Under the pieces are notes generated by a model. That model worked only from the letters and a program-made list of their open reading frames with translations. It made no database searches and had not been told where the DNA came from. Position numbers and translations under genes: made by a program. A stretch of DNA of 36,519 nt from Terriglobia bacterium. GTDB lineage: Bacteria > Acidobacteriota > Terriglobia > UBA7540. Shown in pieces: positions 31,683 to 36,519 of the stretch (positions are counted from its first letter, which is position 1; the number at the start of each line of letters is the position of its first letter). Location of the stretch: assembly GCA_020073545.1 (NCBI GenBank), contig JAIQEZ010000038.1, positions 1 through 36,519 of the forward strand. Reading direction: 5' to 3'.

Positions 31683-32810
31683 ATGAATCGAGTTTTCCAT
31701 CCCCGGTCCGACGCCGCGCGGCCCGCACGGCGCGTGAGGAGAACCTGGTGCACGGGTCTCTTCGTCACGGCTGCCGTGTTTTTGCACGCCGCAATTCTGT
31801 GCGCTCAAGTCGAGACGGTGGAGAATCCCCGCTCGGCCCCCATCTGGGTCAGCCGCCTCGGCCGTGTCGAGGGACATCTAGCTTTGAACTATTCCTCGAA
31901 CGGGGCCTTCTCGCCTGACAGTTCCCTGCTCGCCGTTGCGAGTGAAGACAAAGTGGTTCTGATGAACCTGCGCACGGGCGACCTCCAAAGGGTCTTGAAG
32001 CCGCACCTGCCGGAGATCGAAGACCTGGACATCCGCTCCGCCGATTTTCTCGCCTCCAATCAGCTTTTTCTCCTGGCCAACGGAGTGTTTCACATCAAGG
32101 GCAAGGGGCAGGCAGCTCCCACTCCTCTGCTGGCGTTCCAATGGGACACCCTAGAGGACCGCCAGAGCGGGAAGCTGAACGTGGTCGGCGCCAAAGGCGG
32201 ATTCAGTCCGGCGCGATACTTCCCGCAGATCGGCTATCTGGCGCTTTACAAGGACAGCAGCTTCGACCTTTGGAATCCGCGCACGGGCGGCGGTGGGCGC
32301 CTCACCGTCTCCGGCCTGACCCAGATTGCCAACCTGTACGAGTTTTCTCCGGACGGCCATTGGCTGCTGCTGGCGCAGATTCAAACCAGCTCGACCGCTG
32401 ATCCCACGGTGGTGGAATTGAAGGACCACAAGTTTGTGGACTCCCTGCGCGGGCACCAGGGGACTGTCTTGAGCATGGCCTTCTCCCGCGACAACAAAAA
32501 AGTCGTGACCGCGTGCGAAGACGGCAAATTGCGCGTCTACTCGGTTGGCGACTGGAAGCTGCTCGAAACCCTCACAGGACATCAGGGGCCGGTACACCGG
32601 GCGGAGTTCTCTCCCAACGGGGAGTGGATCGCCTCGGCTGGGGAGGACCAAACCGTGCGCGTGTGGTCGGCGGAAGATGGGTCATTGCTGCAGACCTTAC
32701 AGGAAAGCCGGGAACCACTGCTCAGCGTGGCCTTTTCCCCGGATAGCAGGTACATCGCAGCATCCTCAGAAAAAGTCGTGCTCGCCTGGGAGCGGCAGGG
32801 CGGGAATTAG
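31683..32810 (+). CDS. Exported WD40 repeat protein
   Basis: 375 residues. A basic start and hydrophobic segment (LFVTAAVFLHAAILCAQ) form a signal peptide, with cleavage near AQV. The mature protein is a beta-propeller: clear WD40 units in the C-terminal half (GHQGTVLSMAFSRDNKKVVTACEDGKLRVYSV, split here as GHQGTVLSMAF and ACEDGKLRVYSV; GHQGPVHRAEFSPNG with DQTVRVWS) and degenerate blades before them (AFSPDSSLLAVASEDKVVLM). It probably binds partners in the periplasm; no enzymatic motif is present. The ribosome binding site is weak. The gene ends with TAG, and a heptad array begins with the next base. Confidence 0.85.
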   Translation: MNRVFHPRSDAARPARRVRRTWCTGLFVTAAVFLHAAILCAQVETVENPRSAPIWVSRLGRVEGHLALNYSSNGAFSPDSSLLAVASEDKVVLMNLRTGDLQRVLKPHLPEIEDLDIRSADFLASNQLFLLANGVFHIKGKGQAAPTPLLAFQWDTLEDRQSGKLNVVGAKGGFSPARYFPQIGYLALYKDSSFDLWNPRTGGGGRLTVSGLTQIANLYEFSPDGHWLLLAQIQTSSTADPTVVELKDHKFVDSLRGHQGTVLSMAFSRDNKKVVTACEDGKLRVYSVGDWKLLETLTGHQGPVHRAEFSPNGEWIASAGEDQTVRVWSAEDGSLLQTLQESREPLLSVAFSPDSRYIAASSEKVVLAWERQGGN

Positions 32811-32999
32811 TCGGGGCTCGGGGTTGGGGACTAGGGATTCGGGCAAAACCCGCAGCGGGAATCCCTGAGCGGGCGCCGCCATTGCGCGTCAAGAAAGCGC
32901 GCCTCCCGGTGCCGCTGACCAAGAAAGGGCCACGGATTCGGGGGCGGGTTTCGGATTCTCCGATTTTCCGAATCCCCAATCCCGAAGCCCGAGTCCCGA
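32811..32999. repeat. Long heptad inverted repeat (TTCGGNN) between WD40 gene and rimO
   Basis: The left arm 32811-32843 and right arm 32967-32999 share 27 of 33 complementary positions and consist of TTCGGG/ATTCGGG-type 7-bp units. They enclose 123 nt, which carry a further partial array at about 32934-32960. The left arm starts immediately after the WD40 TAG stop. No gene lies inside. Confidence 0.8.
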
Positions 33000-33010
33000 A
33001 TGTCGACTTG

Positions 33011-33019
33011 TGCTAAAAT
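33011..33019 (+). promoter_or_regulatory. Extended -10 promoter for rimO
   Basis: TGC plus TAAAAT forms a TGn-extended -10 box. It lies 12 nt after the right arm of the heptad repeat and gives a leader of about 40 nt before the rimO ATG at 33066. No -35 match is visible. Confidence 0.5.
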
Positions 33020-33065
33020 TGCGTCTGATCAAGCAATTCAAGGGCTCGCGCAAAGCAGAATCCTT

Positions 33066-34535
33066 ATGCCCAAAATTGGGATGGTGAGTCTGGGTTGCCC
33101 CAAGAACCTTGTGGACAGCGAGGTGATGCTGGGAATTCTGGCGCGCCAGGGTTACGAGCTGACGCCGCGCCCCGAACAGGCCGACGTCATCATCGTCAAC
33201 ACCTGCGCCTTCATCGAGCCCGCCAAGCGGGAATCCATCAACTCGATCCTGGAAATGGCCGAGTACAAGAAATTTGGCGCCGCTAAGAAGCTAGTGGTGG
33301 CCGGATGCCTGGTGGAACGATATTGGCAGGAAATTCTGAAGGAAATTCCGGAAGTGGATTTTGTGATCGGCACGAACGAGCTTGAGCGCGTGCTGGAAGC
33401 CTGCGGAGACTCAGGCACCCGGCGTTCCGCGGACGCGCCCGCGGAGCCTTACCTCTATCACGAGTTCACGCCGCGCCTGCTCTCCACGCCGGCTTATTCC
33501 GCGTACCTGAAGATCGCCGAGGGGTGCGACCATCCGTGCTCTTTCTGCGTAATTCCGCAGATGCGCGGCCGCTTCCGCTCGCGGCGCTTCGCTTCGGTGA
33601 TTCGCGAGGCCGAGAACCTGGCGCGGCAGGGGGTGCGGGAAATCACCATCGTCGGCCAGGACACCACGAGCTACGCTGAAGACCTGGGGCTCCGCGACGG
33701 CTTGGCTTCCCTGCTGCGGGAACTGGGGAATATTCCGGAGCTCGTCTGGGTGCGCTTTCTCTATTGCTATCCAAACCGGGTGACGGAAGCCTTGATCGCT
33801 GCCGTGGCGGAAACCCCGAAGGTGGCGAAGTATCTCGACATTCCGCTGCAGCACTCGAGCGCCCGCGTCCTGAAACTGATGCGCCGCGGCTCCAGCGGCC
33901 GACAATTCCTGCGCATGCTGGAGAAAATCCGCGCCGCCATCCCCGGCGTGGCGCTGCGGACATCGTTTATCGTGGGCTTTCCCGGCGAGAGCGAGGACGA
34001 TTTCAAGGCGCTGCTGGATTTTGTCGCGGCGGCAGAGCTTGACCATCTGGGCGTCTTCCTCTATTCCAACGAGGAAAGCAGCAGGAGTTTTGAGTTGTCG
34101 GACCAGGTGGCGCCACAAGTGGCCCGCCGGCGCCAGAGGCAATTAATGGCGATGCAGCGGAAGATTTCTCGGTGTAAGTTGCGGAGGATGGTGGGAGAAT
34201 CCCTGCCGGTGCTGGTGGAAGGGCGGTCGGAGGAAACCGAGTTGCTCTATCAGGGCCGCAGCGAGCGGCAGGCGCCGGGAATCGACGGCAGCGTGCTGAT
34301 CAACGATTTCGCCGGTCCTGCGCCACAGGCAGGGGATTTCCGCTGGGCTACCGTCACGGGGGCGGGCGACTACGATCTGGTCGCGCGCCTGGAAGCACGA
34401 GTTTTTGCCGAGAGGCCGACTCCGGCAACGCCCGTACCGGCCGGAAGCCCGCTGGTGCCGTTCCAACCTAATCCGCCGATGTGTGGCCCCTTCAGTCTGC
34501 GCGGCCAGAAGGATGGCCCTTCGCAGAGAGGTTAG
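33066..34535 (+). CDS. rimO: Ribosomal protein uS12 methylthiotransferase RimO
   Basis: About 489 residues. The N-terminal signature MVSLGCPKNLVDSE is specific for RimO among MiaB-like enzymes. Cys11, Cys47 and Cys81 bind one iron-sulfur cluster, and the radical-SAM motif C-x3-C-x2-C (Cys154, Cys158, Cys161, in EGCDHPCSFC) binds the other. The enzyme adds a methylthio group to an aspartate of ribosomal protein S12. A TRAM domain follows at about 375-440. The last 40 residues are a Pro-rich extension beyond the usual end of about 440. ATG at 33066 matches the family start; the frame stays open upstream. It heads a plus-strand run with yacG, pgpA and a propeller gene. Confidence 0.96.
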   Translation: MPKIGMVSLGCPKNLVDSEVMLGILARQGYELTPRPEQADVIIVNTCAFIEPAKRESINSILEMAEYKKFGAAKKLVVAGCLVERYWQEILKEIPEVDFVIGTNELERVLEACGDSGTRRSADAPAEPYLYHEFTPRLLSTPAYSAYLKIAEGCDHPCSFCVIPQMRGRFRSRRFASVIREAENLARQGVREITIVGQDTTSYAEDLGLRDGLASLLRELGNIPELVWVRFLYCYPNRVTEALIAAVAETPKVAKYLDIPLQHSSARVLKLMRRGSSGRQFLRMLEKIRAAIPGVALRTSFIVGFPGESEDDFKALLDFVAAAELDHLGVFLYSNEESSRSFELSDQVAPQVARRRQRQLMAMQRKISRCKLRRMVGESLPVLVEGRSEETELLYQGRSERQAPGIDGSVLINDFAGPAPQAGDFRWATVTGAGDYDLVARLEARVFAERPTPATPVPAGSPLVPFQPNPPMCGPFSLRGQKDGPSQRG

Positions 34536-34607
34536 GTAAGACAGGTTGGAACGGCACTGGTTCTGGTCCAATCGCCGGCGGCGGCCCCGTCGAGCTGATG
34601 TGCGGCC

Positions 34608-34805
34608 ATGCGTTGCCCTATCTGCAGGAAAAGCGTGACGTGGGAGGGCAATCCGTTCCGCCCCTTCTGTAGTGAGCGGTGCAAGCTGATCGATCTGGAC
34701 AATTGGTTGGCGGAACGCTACCGAATCTCGCCGCCCGTCGAAACCGGGGAGAAGAACGCGTCCGCGGAGAATCCCGTGCCCGACACCGAGGGGGATCGTG
34801 ACTGA
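34608..34805 (+). CDS. yacG: Zinc-binding DNA gyrase inhibitor-like protein YacG
   Basis: 65 residues. Cys3-x2-Cys6 and Cys21-x3-Cys25 (FCSERCK) form the zinc site of YacG, and [15 protein letters not shown] is the conserved segment after it. In E. coli YacG binds GyrB and inhibits gyrase. The tail of about 25 residues is acidic and variable. Start: ATG at 34608. The stop overlaps the pgpA start by 8 nt, showing one transcript. Confidence 0.9.
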   Translation: MRCPICRKSVTWEGNPFRPFCSERCKLIDLDNWLAERYRISPPVETGEKNASAENPVPDTEGDRD

Positions 34806-35280
34806 AAGGCGCGCGGGGTGGGCCGTCTGGATTGCGACCGCGGCAGGTGCGGGTTACTTTCCCATTGCGCCGGGCACGGCGGGATCCGCGGTGGGTGTCG
34901 TCCTCGTTGTGGGCCTGGCCCGGTTGCACCTGGAGCGTGCCTGGCCCAGCATCATACTCGGTGGCGTTTCTCTGCTGCTGTTTGGGTTGGGAGTGTGGGC
35001 GGGGGGAGAAGCGGAAAAGTTCTTTGGCCGCGTCGACCCTGGCCCGGTCGTAATCGACGAAGTAATGGGCCAGATGTTGACGTTTCTGCTGGTCCCGCAC
35101 GCCACGTGGAAATGGCTGCTGGGTGGATTCCTATTGTTCCGCGCCTTCGATATTGTCAAGCCGTTTCCAGCCCGGCAGGCAGAGCGAATTCCGCGAGGGT
35201 GGGGTATCATGATAGATGACGCAGTCGCGGGCCTGTACGCCCTGGCCGTGCTGACCGTGTCGAAATTGGTCTTGCGCTGA
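34798..35280 (+). CDS. pgpA: Phosphatidylglycerophosphatase A
   Basis: 160 residues, a small membrane enzyme with about four hydrophobic helices. It dephosphorylates phosphatidylglycerophosphate to phosphatidylglycerol. Family motifs are all visible: [23 protein letters not shown] with the acidic pair, [16 protein letters not shown], and IMIDDAVAG. Start: GTG at 34798, preceded by GAGGGGG at good spacing within the end of yacG, so the two genes are translationally coupled. Confidence 0.94.
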   Translation: MTERRAGWAVWIATAAGAGYFPIAPGTAGSAVGVVLVVGLARLHLERAWPSIILGGVSLLLFGLGVWAGGEAEKFFGRVDPGPVVIDEVMGQMLTFLLVPHATWKWLLGGFLLFRAFDIVKPFPARQAERIPRGWGIMIDDAVAGLYALAVLTVSKLVLR

Positions 35281-35316
35281 GTTTGTGGAGAATAGGGGGA
35301 GAAGCCAGAACACTCT

Positions 35317-36357
35317 ATGGGCAAAGCAGGAGGAACAGCGAAGGACCGGCCTCACATCGCCAGCGTCATACCGCGCGCCGCCATACCGGGAGGAGAGATT
35401 TCCATCCTAGGGAGCGGTCTGGCTGAGGACGGCCGCCGTCGGCCGCTGGTGCGCTTTGGCGATCAGCCGGGCAGCTTGCTGCTCAGTTCTCCGAGCCGCT
35501 TGGTTGTTCGCGTCCCGGATGACGTGGTCAGCGAGAACCTGACCGTGGACACCGGCTCCGCGGTGAGCGCCCCCGCCTCGGTCGTGGTGGGCGTGACCAT
35601 TGCCGAAAACCTGCACCCCGTGGCCAACCCTGCGCTGGATCCTGCCGGCAATGTCTTCACGACTTTCAGTGGCAGCCGGGGACAGAAAGTTGCGACTTCC
35701 GTGTTCAAGATCGATTTGAACAGGGTGACGCATCCGTTTCTGCATGAGGTGATGAACGCCACGGGCCTGGCCTTCGACCGCGAGGGATACCTCTACGTGT
35801 CGAGCCGCGTGGAAGGGGCGATTTACAGGGTGACGCCCGACGGCCAGCACTCCGCGTACGCTGAGGGGATGGGCGTGGCGACCGGAATCGCCTTCGATCA
35901 GGAACACAACCTTTACGTCGGCGACCGCACCGGCACGATCTTCAAGATCAGCCCTGATCGCCAGATTTTTGTGTTCGCCACCATCGAGCCTAGCCTGGCG
36001 GCTTACCACCTGGCCTTTGGCCCTGACGACCATCTCTACTTGACGGGGCCCACGACTTCCAGCTTCGATCACGTGCTACGTGTCTCTCCGGCGGGTAAGG
36101 TCGAGTCTTTCTATCGAGGCCTGGGGCGACCGCAGGGATTGGCCTTCGACGTGGAGGGGAATCTTTATGTGGCGGCTTCGCTGGCAGGAAAGCGCGGCGT
36201 GGTGCGCTTGACCCCCGATGCCGAGGCGGAGTTGGTCGTCTCCGGGTACAACATCGTCGGCTTGGCCTTCGGCCGCCATGGATCGATGATCCTCGCCACC
36301 AATAGTTCGCTGGTCGATGTCCCCATGGGCGTCGAGGGCAGGCCGCTGGTGAAGTAG
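35317..36357 (+). CDS. TIG-like domain plus NHL/SMP-30-type beta-propeller protein
   Basis: 346 residues. About residues 10-90 resemble an IPT/TIG immunoglobulin-like domain (SVIPRAAIPGGEISILGSGL, with LVVRVPDDV). From about 95 to 340 there are six blades with the pattern NATGLAFDREGYLYVSSRVEGAIYRV (shown here as GLAFDREGYLYV and GAIYRV), GIAFDQEHNLYVGD and GLAFDVEGNLYVAA, as in NHL or SMP-30/gluconolactonase propellers. No signal peptide is evident from the ATG at 35317, which is unusual for this type and leaves location open. GGGAG lies rather far upstream. It follows pgpA by 36 nt and is probably in the same transcript. Ligand unknown. Confidence 0.8.
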   Translation: MGKAGGTAKDRPHIASVIPRAAIPGGEISILGSGLAEDGRRRPLVRFGDQPGSLLLSSPSRLVVRVPDDVVSENLTVDTGSAVSAPASVVVGVTIAENLHPVANPALDPAGNVFTTFSGSRGQKVATSVFKIDLNRVTHPFLHEVMNATGLAFDREGYLYVSSRVEGAIYRVTPDGQHSAYAEGMGVATGIAFDQEHNLYVGDRTGTIFKISPDRQIFVFATIEPSLAAYHLAFGPDDHLYLTGPTTSSFDHVLRVSPAGKVESFYRGLGRPQGLAFDVEGNLYVAASLAGKRGVVRLTPDAEAELVVSGYNIVGLAFGRHGSMILATNSSLVDVPMGVEGRPLVK

Positions 36358-36405
36358 CTTGCTCATGCTTATCCGGTTGTTTCAGCAAGCCCCAATTAGT
36401 AGTAT

Positions 36406-36519
36406 ATGGGCATGCCGCGCCCAGCGTTTCCGAAAACCTTGCGCGAGTTTCAGTCGATGTTCGCTACCGAAGAGGCTTGCCAGAAGTATCTGGCTGAGTG
36501 CCGCTGGCCGGACGGCTTC
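36406..36519 (+). CDS. IS1595-family transposase, N-terminal part (cut by window end)
   Basis: The 38 codons visible encode FPKTLREFQSMF, then TEEACQKYLAECRWPDGF, the typical start of IS1595/ISXO2-like transposases, in which RWPDGF precedes a Cys-x2-Cys zinc ribbon. The frame runs off the window. ATG at 36406 or 36412 may start it. The terminal repeat of the insertion sequence could not be defined in the 48 nt upstream. Confidence 0.82.
   Translation, partial: MGMPRPAFPKTLREFQSMFATEEACQKYLAECRWPDGF

Overview
The window looks like chromosomal DNA of an acidobacterium. This is an inference from the GC-rich sequence, the gene order of the division and cell-wall cluster, the ECF sigma / zinc-finger anti-sigma / DUF3106 operon, and the abundance of beta-propeller and TPR proteins. 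I could not run a marker-gene search. No rRNA, tRNA or CRISPR array was seen.

Positions 64-1949 hold a secreted lipoprotein and a hairpin-bearing spacer. Positions 1950-19885 hold an almost complete dcw cluster, all on the minus strand. In transcription order it reads mraZ, rsmH, ftsL, ftsI (with a PASTA domain), murE, murF, mraY, a small ribbon-helix-helix gene, murD, ftsW, murG, murC, ftsQ, ftsA, ftsZ. Together these genes make lipid II from UDP-MurNAc (murC/D/E/F, mraY, murG), polymerise and crosslink it at the septum (ftsW, ftsI), and build the divisome (ftsL, ftsQ, ftsA, ftsZ). murB and ddl are absent from the cluster. A near-consensus sigma-70 promoter with four 10-bp-spaced GTG boxes (likely the MraZ operator) lies before mraZ. 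A second near-consensus promoter lies inside the cluster, before the ribbon-helix-helix gene and murD.

Positions 20211-26485 hold a secreted TPR protein, a YceH-family protein, an exported PQQ-type beta-propeller, a STAS protein and a membrane TPR protein of TMTC type. Positions 27174-32810 hold a methyltransferase, the compact ECF sigma / anti-sigma / DUF3106 operon, a GAF protein of the free-methionine-sulfoxide-reductase type, MutT and an exported WD40 protein. Positions 33066-36357 hold a plus-strand run of rimO, yacG, pgpA and a TIG/NHL propeller. The window ends inside an IS1595-type transposase gene.

The most unusual feature is a set of arrays built from 7-bp units, each a conserved pentamer (TCAGC, TCAGT, TTCGG or TTTCG) plus two variable bases. 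Several fold into long inverted repeats. Three fill the junctions murG/murC, murE/murF and rsmH/ftsL from the upstream TAG stop almost to the next start codon. One lies between mraY and the internal promoter. One is translated as the N-terminus of RsmH, where gain or loss of a unit would shift the frame. Two MITE-like elements of about 100 bp are also present, one apparently inserted into a REP-like palindrome with a TGA target duplication.
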